A stretch of DNA of 64,000 nt. Origin: Clusia tigrina. Its lineage: Eukaryota; Arthropoda; Insecta; Diptera; Clusiidae. This document shows positions 32,691 through 45,900 of this stretch, in pieces. Numbering within the stretch: position 1 is the first letter of the stretch; every line of letters starts with the position of its first letter. The translations under genes and the position numbers were made by a program. The stretch covers positions 77,509,995 through 77,573,994 of the forward strand of contig OV050031.1 in assembly GCA_920105625.2 (NCBI GenBank), read 5' to 3'. The notes beneath the pieces were generated by a model. That model saw nothing but the letters and a program-made list of their open reading frames with translations. It was not told the DNA's origin and did no database searches.

Positions 32691-35639
32691 GCAGTAGCTG
32701 CCGCTTTTGATTGGGGGGTCTGCTGCATTCTCTAAGCCTATATCTACCTATCTGCCTCAGTCGGCGTCTCAGTCGGTGCCGCCGCCTCTGTCACCGTCTC
32801 TGTAGGCGTCTCAGTCGCTGCCGCTGTCGATTGGGGGATCTGCTGCCTCTCTACGCCTATATCTACACCTATCTGCCTCAGTCGGCGTCTCAGTCGGCGT
32901 CGCAGCCTCTATCAGCGTCTCTGTATGCGTCTCAGTTGTTGCAGCTGTAGGGTCTGCTGCCTATTCTAAGCCTATATTTACCCCTCTCTGCCTCAGTCGG
33001 GGTCTCAGTCGGCGTCGCAGCCTCTGTCAGCGTCTCTGCAGGTGTCTCAGTCGCTGCCGCTGTCTATTGGCGGGTCTGCTGCCTTCTGTAAGCCTATCTC
33101 TTCCCCTATCTGCGCTTCGCAGCCGCTGTCAGCGTTTCTGCAGGTCTTCTGCCTTCTCTATGCCAATATCTACCCCTATCTGCCTCAGTCAGCGTCTCAG
33201 TCAGCGTCTCAGTCAGCGTCGCACCCTCTGTCAGCGTCTCTGTAGGCGTCTCAGTCGCTGCCGCTGTCGATTGGGGGGTCTGCTGCCATCTCTATGCCTA
33301 TATCTACCCCTACCTGCCTCAGTCGCAGCCTCTGTCAGCGTCGCAGCCTCTTTCAGCGTCTCTGCAGCCGTCTCAGTCGCTGCCGCTGTCGATTGGGGGG
33401 TCTGCTGCCTTCTCTAAGCCTATATTTACCCCTCTCTGCCTCAGTCGGGGTCTCAGTCGGCGTCGCAGCCTCTGTCAGCGTCTCTGTCGGCGTCTCAGTC
33501 GCTGCCGCTGTCGATTGGGGGGTCTGCTGCCTTCTATATGCCTATATTTACCTCTATCTGCCTCCGTCGGCATCTCAGTCGGCGTTGCAGCCTCTATCAG
33601 CGTCTCTGTAGGCGTCTCAGTTGTTGCCGCTGTCGATTGGGTTGTCTGCTGCTTTATCTATGCCTATGTCTAACCATCTCTGCCTCAGTCGGCATCGTAG
33701 CCTCTGTCAGCGTCTCTGTAGGGGTCTCAGTCGCTGTCGCTGTCGATTGGGGGGGTCTGCTGCCTTCTCTATACCTATATCTAACCCTATCTGCCTCATT
33801 CGACGTCTCAGTCGGCGTCGCAGCCTATGTCAGCGTCTCTGTAGGCGTCTCAGTCGCTGCCGCTGTTTATTGGGGGTCTGCTGACTCCTCTATGCCTATC
33901 TCTTCACCTATCTGCCTCAGTCGGCGCCACAGTCGGCTTCGCAGCCTCTGTCAGCGTCTCTGCAGGTGTCTCAGTCGCTGCCGCTGTCGATTGGCGGGTC
34001 TGATGCCTTCTCTATGCCTATATCTACCCCTATCTGCCTCAGTCGGCGTCTCAGTCGGCATCGCAACGTCTGTCAGCGTCTATGTCGGCGTCTCAGTCGC
34101 TGCCGCTGTCGATTGGGGGTCTGCTGCTTTCTCTATGCCAATATCTACCCCTATCTGCCTCAGTCAGCGTCTCGATCAGCGTCTCTGTACGCGTCTCAGT
34201 CGCTGCCGCTGTCGATTGGGGGGTCTGCAGGCTTCTCAATGCCTATATCTATCCCTACCTGCCTCAGTCGGCATCTCCGTCGGCGTCGCAGCCTCTGTCA
34301 GCGTCTCTGTAGGCGTCTCATTTGTTGCCGCTGTCGATTGGGGGGGTCTGCTGCCTTCTCTAAGCCTATATCTACCTTTATCTGCCTCAGTCCGCGAATC
34401 AATCGGCGTCGCAGCCTCTGTCAGCGTCTCTGAATGCGTCTCAGTCGCTGCCGCTGTCGATTGGGGGGGTCTGCTGGTCTCTCTATGCCAATATCTACCC
34501 CTATCTGCCCCAGTCATCGTCGCAGTCTCTGTCAGCGTCTCTTTAGGCGTCTCAGTCGCTGCCGCTGTCGATTGGGGGGTCTGCTGCCTTCTCTATACCT
34601 ATATCTAACCCTATCTGCCTCATTCGACGTCTCAGTCGGCGTCGCAGCCTATGTCAGCGTCTCTGTAGGCGTCTCAGTCGCTGCCGCTGTTGATTGGGGG
34701 GGTCTGCTGACTCCTCTATGCCTATCTCTTCCCCTATCTGCCTCAGTCGGCGCCTCAGTCGGCTTCGCAGCCTCTGTCAGTGTCTCTGCAGGTGTCTCAG
34801 TCGCTGCCGCTGTCGATTGGCGGGTCTGATGCCTTCTCTATGCCTATATCTACCCCTATCTGCCTCAGTCGGCGTCTCAGTCGACATCGCAGCCTCTGTC
34901 AGCGTCTATGTCGGCGTCTGAGTCGCTGCCGCTGTCGATTGGGTGGTCTTCTGCTTTCTCTATGCCAATATCTACCCCTATCTGCCTCAGTCAGCGTCTC
35001 AGTCAGCGTCTCTATAGGCGTCTCAGTCGCTGACGCTGTCGATTTGGGGGTCTGCTGGCTTCTCTATGCCTATATCTATCCCTACCTGCCTCAGTCGGCA
35101 TCTCAGTCGGCGTCGCAGCCGCTGTCAGTGTTTCTGTAGGCGTCTCATTTGTTGCCGCTGTCGATTGGGGGGTCTGCTGCCTTCTCTAAGCCTATATCTA
35201 CCCCTATCTGCCTCAGTTAGCGTCTCAGTCGACGGCTCTGCCTATATCAGCGTCTCTGTAGGCGTCTCAGTCGCTGCCGCTGTCGATTGGGGGGTTTGCT
35301 ACCTTCTCTATGCCAATATCTACCCCTATCTGCTTCAGTCGGCATCTCAGTCAGCGTCGCAGCCACTTTCAGCGTCTCTGTAGGCGTCTCATTTGTTGCC
35401 GCTGTCGATTTTGCGGTCTGCTGCCTTCTCTAAGCCTATATCTACCCTTATCTGCCTCAGTCCGCGAATCAGTCGGCGTCGCAGCCTCTGTCAGCGTCTC
35501 TGAATGCGTCTCACTCGCTGCCGCTGTCAATTGGGGGGGTCTGCTGGTCTCTCTATGCCAATATCTACCCCTATCTTCCTCAGTCGGCGTCGCAGCCTCT
35601 GTCAGCGTCTCTTTAGGCGTCGCAGTCGCTGCCGCTTTC
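32691..35639 (+). repeat. Transitional mosaic region
   Basis: Satellite throughout, with no gene. 32707-32940 resembles 42083-42320; 33540-33740 resembles 10985-11190 and 29340-29530; 34130-34560 resembles 12950-13390; and 34800-35120 resembles 2065-2340. No long colinear partner was found, so it looks assembled from several short exchanges. Confidence 0.8.
32941..32959 (+). other. Unit core that lost its G-tract
   Basis: The core reads GCAGCTGTAGGGTCTGCTG, about 7 bp shorter than the usual GCCGCTGTCGATT plus G-tract. The flanking unit parts are normal, so this is a small deletion inside an otherwise intact array. Confidence 0.85.
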
Positions 35640-38199
35640 GATTGGGGGGTCTGCTGCCTTCTCTATACCTAAATCTAACCCTATCAGCCTCATTTGACGT
35701 CTCAGTCGTCGTCGCAGCCTATATCAGCGTCTCTGTAGGCGTCTCAGGCGCTGCCGCTGTTGATTGGGGGGGGTCTGCTGACTCCTCTATGCCTATCTCT
35801 TCCCCTATCTGCCTCAGTCGGCATCTCAGTCGGCATCGCAGCCTCTGTCAGCGTCTCTGAATGCGTCTCACTCGCTGCCGCTGTCGATTGGGGGGTCTGC
35901 TGGCTTCTCTATGCCTATATCTATCCCTACCTGCCTCATTCGGCATCTCAGTCGGCGTCACAGCCTCTGTCAGCGTTTCTGTAGGCGTCTCATTTGTTGC
36001 CGCTGTCGATTGGGCGGTCTGCTGCCTTCTCTAAGCCTATATCTACCCTTATCTGCCTCAGTCCGGGAATCAGTCGGCGTCGCAGCATCTGTCAGCGTCT
36101 CTGAATGCGTCTCACTCGCTGCCGCTGTCAATTGGGGGGGTCTGCTGGTCTCTCTATGCCAATATCTACCCCTATCTTCCTCAGTCGGCGTCGCAGCCTC
36201 TGTCAGCGTCTCTTTAGGTGTCTCAGTCGCTGCCGCTTTCGATTGGGGGGGTCTGCTGCCTTCTCTATACCTAAATCTAACCCTATCAGCCTCATTTGAC
36301 GTCTCAGTCGTCGTCGCAGCCTATGTCAGCGTCTCTGTAGGCGTCTCATTTGTTGCCGCTGTCGATTGGGGGGTCTGCTGCCTTCTCTAAGCCTATCTCT
36401 TCCCCTATCTGCCTCAGTCGGCATCTCAGTCGGCATCGCAGCCTCTGTCAGACTTCTATGTCGGCGTCTCAGTCGCTGCCGCTGTCGATTGGGGGGTGTG
36501 CTGCTTTCTCTATGCCAATATCTACACCTATCTGCCTCAGTCAGCGTCTCACTCAGCGTCTCTGTAGGCGTCTCAGTCGCTGCCGCTGTCGATTGGGGGG
36601 TCTGCTGGCTTCTCTATGCCTATATCTATCCCTACCTGCCTCAGTCGGCATCTCAGTCGGCGTCGCAGCCTCTGTCAGCGTTTCTGTAGGCGTCTCATTT
36701 GTTGCCGCTGTCGATTGGGGGGTCTGCTGCCTTCTCTAAGCCTATATATTTTCCTATCTGCCTCAGTCGGCGTCTCAATGGACGGCTCTGCCTATATCAC
36801 CGTCTCTGTAGGCGTCTCAGTCGCTGCCGCTGTCGATTGGGGGGTTTGCTACCTTCTCTATGCTAATATCTACCCCTATCTGCCTCAGTCGGCATTTCAG
36901 TCAGCGTCGCAGCCACTTTCAGCGTCTCTGTATGCGTCTCAGTTGTTGCCGCTGTCGATTGGGTTGTCTGCTGCCTTCTCTATGCCTGTGTCTAACCCTC
37001 TCTGCCTCAGTCGGCCTCTCAGTCGGCGTCGTAGCCTCTGTCAGCGTCTCTGTAGGCGTCTCAGTCGCTGCCGCTGTCGATTGGGGGGTCTGCTGCCTTC
37101 TCTATGCCAATATCTGCCCTTATCGGCCTCAGTCGGCGTCTCAGTCGGCGTCGCAGCCTCTGTCAGCGTCTCTGAATGCGTCGTTGCCGCTGTCGATTGG
37201 CGGGTCTGATGCCTTCTCTATGCCTATATCTACCACTATCTGCCTCAGTCGGCGTCTCAGTCGGCACCGCAGCCTCTGTCAGCGTCTATGTCGGCGTCTC
37301 AGTCGCTACCGCTGTCGATTGGGGGGTCTGCTGCCTTCTCTATGCCAATATCTACCCCTATCTGCCTCAGTCAGCTTCTCAGTCAGCGTCTCTATAGGCG
37401 CCTCAGTCGCTGCCGCTGTCGATTGGGGGGTCTGCTGCCTTCTCTATGCCTGTGTCTACCCCTCTCTGCCTCAGTCGGCGTCTCAGTCGGCGTTGCTTCC
37501 TCTGTCAGCGTCGCACCCTCTGTCAGCGTCTCTGTAGACGTCTCAGTCGCTGCCGCTGTCGATTGGGGGGGGTCTGCTGGTCTCTCTATGCCAATATCTA
37601 CCCCTATCTGGCTAAGTCAGCGTCTCAGTCAGCGTCGCACCCTCTGTCAGCGTCTCTGTAGGCGTCTCACTCGCTGCCGCTGTCGATTGGGGGGTCTGCT
37701 GCTTTCTCTATGCCAATATCTACCGCTATCTGCCTCAGTCAGCGTCTCAGTCAGCGTCTCTGTAGGCGTCTCAGTCGCTGCCGCTGTCGATTTGGGGGTC
37801 TGCTGGCTTCTCTATGCCTATATCTATCCCTACCTGCCTCAGTCGGCATCTCAGTCGGCGTCGCAGCCTCTGTCAGTGTTTCTGTAGGCGTCTCATTTGT
37901 TGCCGCTGTCGATTGGGGGGTCTGCTGCCTTCTCTAAGCCTATATCTACCCCTATCTGCCTCAGTCGGCGTCTCAGTCGACGGCTCTGCCTATATCAGCG
38001 TCTCTGTAGGCGTCTCAGTCGCTGCCGCTGTCGATTGGGGGGTTTGCTACTTTCTCTATGCCAGTATCTACCCCTATCTGCCTCAGTCGGCATCATAGTC
38101 GGCGTCGCAGCCACTTTCGGCGTCTCTGTATGGGTCTCAGTTGTTGCCGCTGTCGATTGGGGGTCTGCTGCCTTCTCTATGCCTATATTTACCCCTATC

Positions 38200-40085
38200 T
38201 GCCTCAGTCGGCGTCTCAGTCGGCGTCTCAGTCGGCGTCGCATCCTCATGTCAACGTCTCTGTAGGCGTCTCAGTCGCTGCCGCTGTCGATTGGGGGCTG
38301 CTGCCTTCTCTATGCCTATATCTACCCCTATCTGCCTCAGTCGGCGTCTCAGTCGGCGTCGCATCCTCATGTCAACGTCTCTGTAGGCGTCTCAGTCGCT
38401 GCCGTTGTCGATTGGGGGGTCTGCTGCCTTTTCTATGCCTATATCTACCCTTATCTGCCTTAGTCGGCGTCTCAGTCAGCTTCGCAGCCTCTGTCAGCAT
38501 CTCTGAATGCGTCTCAGTCTCTGCCGCTGTCCACTGGGGGGTGTGCTACCTTCTCTATGCCGATATCTGCCCCTATCTGCCTAAGTCGGCGTCTCAGTCA
38601 GCGTCTCTGTAGGCGTCTCAGTCGCTGCCGCTGTCGATTGGGGGGTCTGCTGCCTTCTCTATACCTATATCTAACCCTATCTGCCTCATTCGACGTCTCA
38701 GTCGGCGTCGCAGCCTATGTCAGCGTCTCTGTAGGCGTCTCAGTGGTTGCCGCTGTCGATTGGGCTATCTGCTGCCTTCTCTATGCCTATGTCTAACCCT
38801 ATCTGCCTCAGTCGGCGTCTCTGTCGGCGTCGAAGCCTCTGTCAGCGTCGCAGCCTCTGTCAGCATCTCTGCAGGCGTCTCACTCGCTGCCGCTGTCGAT
38901 TGGGGGGTCTGCTGCATTTTCTATGCCTATATCTACCCCTCTCTGCCTCAGTCGGCGTCTCAGTCGGCGTTGCTGCCTCTGTCAGCGTCGCACCGTCTGT
39001 CAGCGTCTCTGTAGGCGTCTCAGTCGCTGCCGCTGTCGATTGGGAGGTCTGCTGCCTTCTCTATGCCTATATCTACCCCTACCTGCCTCAGTCGGCGTCT
39101 CAGTCGGTGTCGCAGCCTCTGTCAGCGTCTCTGTCGGCGTCTCAGTCGCTTCCGCTGTCGATTGGGGGGACTGATGCCATCTCTATGCCTATATCTACCC
39201 CTATCTGCCTCAGTCGGCATCTCAGTCGGCGTCGCAGCCTCTATCAGCGTCTCTGTAGGCGTCTCAGTTGTTGCCGCTGTCGATTCGGTTGTCTGCTGCC
39301 TTCTCTACGCCTATGTCTAACCCTCTCTGCCTCAGTCGGCGTCTCAGTCGTCGTCGCAGCCTCTGTCAGCGTCGCACCCTCTGTCAGCATCCCTGTAGGC
39401 GTCTCAGTCGCTGCCGCTGTCGATTGGGAGGTGTGCTGCCTTCTCTATGCCTATATCTACCCCTACCTGACTCAGTCGGCGTCTCAGTCGGCGTCGCAGC
39501 CTCTGTCAGCGTCTCTGAATGCTTCTCAGTCGCTGCCGCTGTCGATTGGGGGGTCTGATGCCATCTCTATGCCTATATCTACCCCTGTCTGCCTCAATCG
39601 GCGCCGCAGCCTCTCTCAGCGTCTCTGTAGGCGTCTCAGTCGCTGCCGCTGTCGATTGGGGGATCTGCTACCTCTCTACGCCTATATCTACCCCTATCTG
39701 CCTCAGTCGGCGTCTCAGTCGGCATCGCAGCCTCTTGTCAGCGTCTCTGTAGGCATCTCAGTCGCTGCCGTTGTCGATTGGGGGGGTCTGCTGCCTTCTC
39801 AATGCTTATATCTACCCCTATCTGCCTCAGTCGGCATCTCAGTCGGCGTCGCAGCCTCTATCAGCGTCTCTGTGGGCGGCTCAGTTGTTGCCGCTGTCGA
39901 TTCGGTTATGTGCTGCCTTCTCTATGCCTCTGTCTAACCCTCTCTGCCTCAGTCGGCATCTCAGTCGTCGCAGCCTCTGTCAGCGTCGCACCCTCTGTCA
40001 GCGTCTCTCTAGGCGTCTCAGTCGCTGCCGCTGTCGATTGGGGGGTCTGCTGCTCTTTCTATGCCAATATTTACCCCTATCTGCC
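38200..40085 (+). repeat. 1.88-kb stretch present only in copy D1
   Basis: Satellite units between two points whose equivalents are fused at about 45460-45490 in copy D2. It includes segments similar to 9840-10080 and 11570-11880. It also contains the longest open frame in the window (38747-39937), which is judged non-coding because it is made of rotated repeat peptides. Confidence 0.85.
38205..38240 (+). repeat. 12-bp module, three tandem copies
   Basis: CAGTCGGCGTCT at 38205 and 38217, then CAGTCGGCGTCG at 38229. The related units at 9778 and 28144 have two copies. Confidence 0.95.
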
Positions 40086-42911
40086 TCAGTCAGCGTCGCA
40101 GCCTCTGTCAGCGCCTCTGTAGGCGTCTGAGTCGCTGCCGCTCGTGATTGGGGGGTCTGCTGACTCCTCTATGCCTATCTCTTCCCCTATCTGCCTCAGT
40201 CGGCGCCACAGTCGGCTTCGCAGCCGCTGTCAGCGTTTCTGCAGGTCTGCGGCCTTCTCTATGCCAATATCCAACCCTATCTGCCTCAGTCAGCGTCTCA
40301 GTCAGCGCCGCACCCTCTGTCAGCTTCTCTGTAGGCGTCTCAGTCGCTGCCGCTGTCGATTGGGGGGTCTGCTGCCTTTTCTAAGCCTATATTTTCCCCT
40401 CTCTGCCTCATTCGGGGTCTCAGTCGGCGTCGCAGCCTCTGTCAGCGTCTCTGTCGGTGTCTCAGTCGCTGCCGCTGTCGATTGGGGGGGCTGCTGCCTT
40501 CTCTAAACCTATATTTTCCCCTCTCTGCCTCAGTCGGGGTCTCAGTCGGCGTCGCAGCCTCTGTCAGCGTCTCTGTCGGCGTCTCAGTCGGTGCCGCTGT
40601 CGATTGGGGGGTCTGCTGCTTTCTATATGCCTATATTTACCTCTATCTGCCTCAGTCGGCATCTCAGTCGGCGTTGCAGCCTCTATCAGCGTCTCTGTAG
40701 GCGTCTCAGCTGTTGCCGCTGTCGATTGGGTTGTCTGCTGCCTTCTCTATGCCTATGTCTAACCCTCTCTGCCTCAATCGGCATCTCAGTCGGCGTCGCA
40801 GCCTCTGTCAGCGTAGCAGCCTCTGCCAGCGTCTCTGTAGGCGTCTCAGTCGCTGCCGCTGTCGATTGGGGGTCTGCTGCCTTCTCTATGCCTATATCTA
40901 CCCCTATCTGCCTCAGTCGGCGTCTCAGTCGGCGTCGCATACTCTTGTCAACGTCTCTGTAGGCGTCTCAGTCGCTGCCGTTGTCGATTGGTGGGTCTGC
41001 TGCCTTTTCTATACCTATAGCTACCCTTATCTGCCTCAGTCAGCGTCGAAGCCTCTGTCAGCAACTCTGAGTACGTCTCAGTCGCTGCCGCTGTCCATTG
41101 GGGGGTCTGCTGCCTTCTCTATGCCTATATCTACCCCTATCTGCCTCAGTCGGCGTCTCAGTCGGCGTCGAAGCCTCTGTCAGCATCTCTGAGTACGTCT
41201 CAGTCGCTGCCGCTGTCCATTGGGGGGTCTGCTGCCTTCTCTATGCTTATATCTGCCCCTATCTGCCTCAGTCGGCGCCGCAGCCTCTCTCAGCGTCTCT
41301 GTAGGCTTCGCAGTAGCTGCCGCTTTTCATTGGGGGGTCTGCTGCATTCTCTAAGCCTATATCTACCCCTATCTGCCTCAGTCGGTGTCTCAGTCCGCGT
41401 CGCAGCCTTTGTCAGCGTCTCTGCAGGCGTCTCAGTTGTTGCCGCTGTCGATTGCGGGGTCTGCTGCCTTCTCTATGCCTATGTCCAATCCTCTCTGCCT
41501 CAGTCGGCGTCTCAGTCGTCGTCGTAGCCTCTGTCAGCGTCGCAGCCTCTGTCAGCGTCTCTGCAGGCGTCTCAGTCGCTGCCGCTGTCGATTATGGGGT
41601 CTGCTGCCTTCTCTATGCCTATATTTACCCCTATCTGCCTCAGTCGGCATCTCAGTCGGCGTCGCAGCCTCTATCAGCGTCTCTGTAGGCGTCTCAGTTG
41701 TTGCCGCTGTCGATTCGGTTGTCTGCTGTCTTCTCTGTGCCTATGTCTAACCCTCTCTGCCTCAGTCGGTGTCTCAGTCGTCGTCGCAGCCTCTGTCAGC
41801 GTCGCACCCTCCGTCAGCGTCTCTGTAGGCATCTCAGTCGCTGCCGCTGTCGATTGGGGGGTCTGCTGGTCTCTCTATGCCAATATCTACCCCTATCTGC
41901 CTCAGTCGGCGTCTCAGTCGGTGTCGCAGCCTCTTGTCAGCGTCTCTGTAGGCATCTCAGTCGCTGCCGTGGCCGATTGGGGGGTCTGCTGCCTTCTCTA
42001 TGCTTATCTCTACCCCTATCTGCCTCAGTCGGCGCCGCAGCCTCTCTCAGCGTCTCTGTAGGTGTCGCAGTAGCTGCCGCTTTTGATTGGGGGGTCTGCT
42101 GCATTCTCTAAGCCTATATCTACCCCTATCTGCCTCAGTCGGCGTCTCAGTCGGTGTCGCAGCCTCTGTCACCGTCTCTGTAGGCGTCTCAGTCGCTGCC
42201 GCTGTCGATTGGGGGTTCTGCTGCCTCTCTACGCCTATATCTACACCTATCTCCCTCAGTCGGCGTTTCAGTCGGCGTCGCAGCCTCTATCAGCGTCTCT
42301 GTATGCGTCTCAGTTGTTGCCGCTGTCGATTGGGTTGTCTGCTGCCTTCTCTATGCCTATGTCTAATCCTCTCTGCCTCAATCGGCGTCTCAGTCGGCGT
42401 CGCAGCCACTGTCAGCGTCACAGCCTCTGTCAGCGTCTCTGTAGGCGTCTCAGTCGCTGCCGCTGGAGATTGGGGGTCTGCTGCCTTCTCTATGCCTATA
42501 TATACCCCTATCTACCTCAGTCGGCGTCGCAACCTCTTGTCAACGTCTCTGTAGGCGTCTCAGTCGCTGCCGTTGTCGATTGGGGGGTCTGCTGCCTCTT
42601 CTATGCCTATATCTACCCTTATCTGCCTCAGTCGGCGTCTTACTCGGCGTCGAAGCCTCTGTAAGCGTCTCTGTAGGTGTCTCAGCTGCTGCCGCTATCG
42701 ATTGGGGGGTCTGCTGCCTCTTCTATGCCTATATCTACCCTTATCTGCCTCAGTCGGCGTCTCAGTCGGCGTCGAAGCCCCTGCCAGCGTCTCTGTAGGC
42801 GCCTCAGTTGCTGCTGCTATCGATTGGGGGGTCTGCTGCATTCTCTAAGCCTAAGTCGGCATCGCAGCCTCTGTCAGCGTCTATGTTCGCGTCTTAGTCG
42901 CTGCCGCTATC

Positions 42912-45900
42912 GATTGGGGGGTCTGCTGCCTTCTCTATACCTAAATCTAACCCTATCAGCCTCATTTGACGTCTCAGTCGTCGTCGCAGCCTATATCAGC
43001 GTCTCTGTAGGCGTCTCAGGCGCTGCCGCTGTTGATTGGGGGGGGTCTGCTGACTCCTCTATGCCTATCTCTTCCCCTATCTGCCTCAGTCGGCATCTCA
43101 GTCGGCATCGCAGCCTCTGTCAGCGTCTCTGAATGCGTCTCACTCGCTGCCGCTGTCGATTGGGGGGTCTGCTGGCTTCTCTATGCCTATATCTATCCCT
43201 ACCTGCCTCATTCGGCATCTCAGTCGGCGTCACAGCCTCTGTCAGCGTTTCTGTAGGCGTCTCATTTGTTGCCGCTGTCGATTGGGCGGTCTGCTGCCTT
43301 CTCTAAGCCTATATCTACCCTTATCTGCCTCAGTCCGGGAATCAGTCGGCGTCGCAGCATCTGTCAGCGTCTCTGAATGCGTCTCACTCGCTGCCGCTGT
43401 CAATTGGGGGGGTCTGCTGGTCTCTCTATGCCAATATCTACCCCTATCTTCCTCAGTCGGCGTCGCAGCCTCTGTCAGCGTCTCTTTAGGTGTCTCAGTC
43501 GCTGCCGCTTTCGATTGGGGGGGTCTGCTGCCTTCTCTATACCTAAATCTAACCCTATCAGCCTCATTTGACGTCTCAGTCGTCGTCGCAGCCTATGTCA
43601 GCGTCTCTGTAGGCGTCTCATTTGTTGCCGCTGTCGATTGGGGGGTCTGCTGCCTTCTCTAAGCCTATCTCTTCCCCTATCTGCCTCAGTCGGCATCTCA
43701 GTCGGCATCGCAGCCTCTGTCAGACTTCTATGTCGGCGTCTCAGTCGCTGCCGCTGTCGATTGGGGGGTGTGCTGCTTTCTCTATGCCAATATCTACACC
43801 TATCTGCCTCAGTCAGCGTCTCACTCAGCGTCTCTGTAGGCGTCTCAGTCGCTGCCGCTGTCGATTGGGGGGTCTGCTGGCTTCTCTATGCCTATATCTA
43901 TCCCTACCTGCCTCAGTCGGCATCTCAGTCGGCGTCGCAGCCTCTGTCAGCGTTTCTGTAGGCGTCTCATTTGTTGCCGCTGTCGATTGGGGGGTCTGCT
44001 GCATTCTCTAAGCCTATATATTTTCCTATCTGCCTCAGTCGGCGTCTCAGTGGACGGCTCTGCCTATATCACCGTCTCTGTAGGCGTCTCAGTCGCTGCC
44101 GCTGTCGATTGGGGGGTTTGCTACCTTCTCTATGCTAATATCTACCCCTATCTGCCTCAGTCGGCATTTCAGTCAGCGTCGCAGCCACTTTCAGCGTCTC
44201 TGTATGCGTCTCAGTTGTTGCCGCTGTCGATTGGGTTGTCTGCTGCCTTCTCTATGCCTGTGTCTAACCCTCTCTGCCTCAGTCGGCCTCTCAGTCGGCG
44301 TCGTAGCCTCTGTCAGCGTCTCTGTAGGCGTCTCAGTCGCTGCCGCTGTCGATTGGGGGGTCTGCTGCCTTCTCTATGCCAATATCTGCCCTTATCGGCC
44401 TCAGTCGGCGTCTCAGTCGGCGTCGCAGCCTCTGTCAGCGTCTCTGAATGCGTCGTTGCCGCTGTCGATTGGCGGGTCTGATGCCTTCTCTATGCCTATA
44501 TCTACCACTATCTGCCTCAGTCGGCGTCTCAGTCGGCATCGCAGCCTCTGTCAGCGTCTATGTCGGCGTCTCAGTCGCTACCGCTGTCGATTGGGGGGTC
44601 TGCTGCCTTCTCTATGCCAATATCTACCCCTATCTGCCTCAGTCAGCTTCTCAGTCAGCGTCTCTATAGGCGCCTCAGTCGCTGCCGCTGTCGATTGGGG
44701 GGTCTGCTGCCTTCTCTATGCCTGTGTCTACCCCTCTCTGCCTCAGTCGGCGTCTCAGTCGGCGTTGCTTCCTCTGTCAGCGTCGCACCCTCTGTCAGCG
44801 TCTCTGTAGACGTCTCAGTCGCTGCCGCTGTCGATTGGGGGGGTCTGCTGGTCTCTCTATGCCAATATCTACCCCTATCTGGCTAAGTCAGCGTCTCAGT
44901 CAGCGTCGCACCCTCTGTCAGCGTCTCTGTAGGCGTCTCACTCGCTGCCGCTGTCGATTGGGGGGTCTGCTGCTTTCTCTATGCCAATATCTACCGCTAT
45001 CTGCCTCAGTCAGCGTCTCAGTCAGCGTCTCTGTAGGCGTCTCAGTCGCTGCCGCTGTCGATTTGGGGGTCTGCTGGCTTCTCTATGCCTATATCTATCC
45101 CTACCTGCCTCAGTCGGCATCTCAGTCGGCGTCGCAGCCTCTGTCAGTGTTTCTGTAGGCGTCTCATTTGTTGCCGCTGTCGATTGGGGGGTCTGCTGCC
45201 TTCTCTAAGCCTATATCTACCCCTATCTGCCTCAGTCGGCGTCTCAGTCGACGGCTCTGCCTATATCAGCGTCTCTGTAGGCGTCTCAGTCGCTGCCGCT
45301 GTCGATTGGGGGGTTTGCTACTTTCTCTATGCCAGTATCTACCCCTATCTGCCTCAGTCGGCATCATAGTCGGCGTCGCAGCCACTTTCGGCGTCTCTGT
45401 ATGGGTCTCAGTTGTTGCCGCTGTCGATTGGGGGTCTGCTGCCTTCTCTATGCCTATATTTACCCCTATCTGCCTCAGTCGGCGTCGCAGCCTCTGTCAG
45501 CGCCTCTGTAGGCGTCTGAGTCGCTGCCGCTCGTGATTGGGGGGTCTGCTGACTCCTCTATGCCTATCTCTTCCCCTATCTGCCTCAGTCGGCGCCACAG
45601 TCGGCTTCGCAGCCGCTGTCAGCGTTTCTGCAGGTCTGCGGCCTTCTCTATGCCAATATCCAACCCTATCTGCCTCAGTCAGCGTCTCAGTCAGCGCCGC
45701 ACCCTCTGTCAGCTTCTCTGTAGGCGTCTCAGTCGCTGCCGCTGTCGATTGGGGGGTCTGCTGCCTTTTCTAAGCCTATATTTTCCCCTCTCTGCCTCAT
45801 TCGGGGTCTCAGTCGGCGTCGCAGCCTCTGTCAGCGTCTCTGTCGGTGTCTCAGTCGCTGCCGCTGTCGATTGGGGGGGCTGCTGCCTTCTCTAAACCTA

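Larger units (their letters stand above)
35640..42911 (+). repeat. 7.27-kb block, copy D1
   Basis: Starts at a marker B unit and is repeated from 42912. Offsets are +7272 at 35760, 35911, 36616, 37176 and 37288, +7271 at 37710-38058, then +5389 from 40144 to 42677. It contains an internal 1.88-kb stretch (about 38200-40085) that the second copy lacks. Parts also match the large blocks at 4990-5400 and 9390-9800. Confidence 0.9.

Noticed and set aside
33538..34608. 356-codon open frame (and a similar one at 20876-21946)
   Set aside because: Made of frame-rotated repeat peptide. The length reflects several units without TAG and G-tract length changes. Its counterpart at 2890-3837 is shorter and differently phased.
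38747..39937. 396-codon open frame on the + strand, the longest in the window
   Set aside because: Its peptide is successive rotations of the repeat (SLCQRLCRRL, then SASVGVSVGV, then PQSASQSASQ types). It opens only because TAG is replaced in a few units, and the paralogous D2 copy lacks most of the region. No domain, start context or gene structure is visible.
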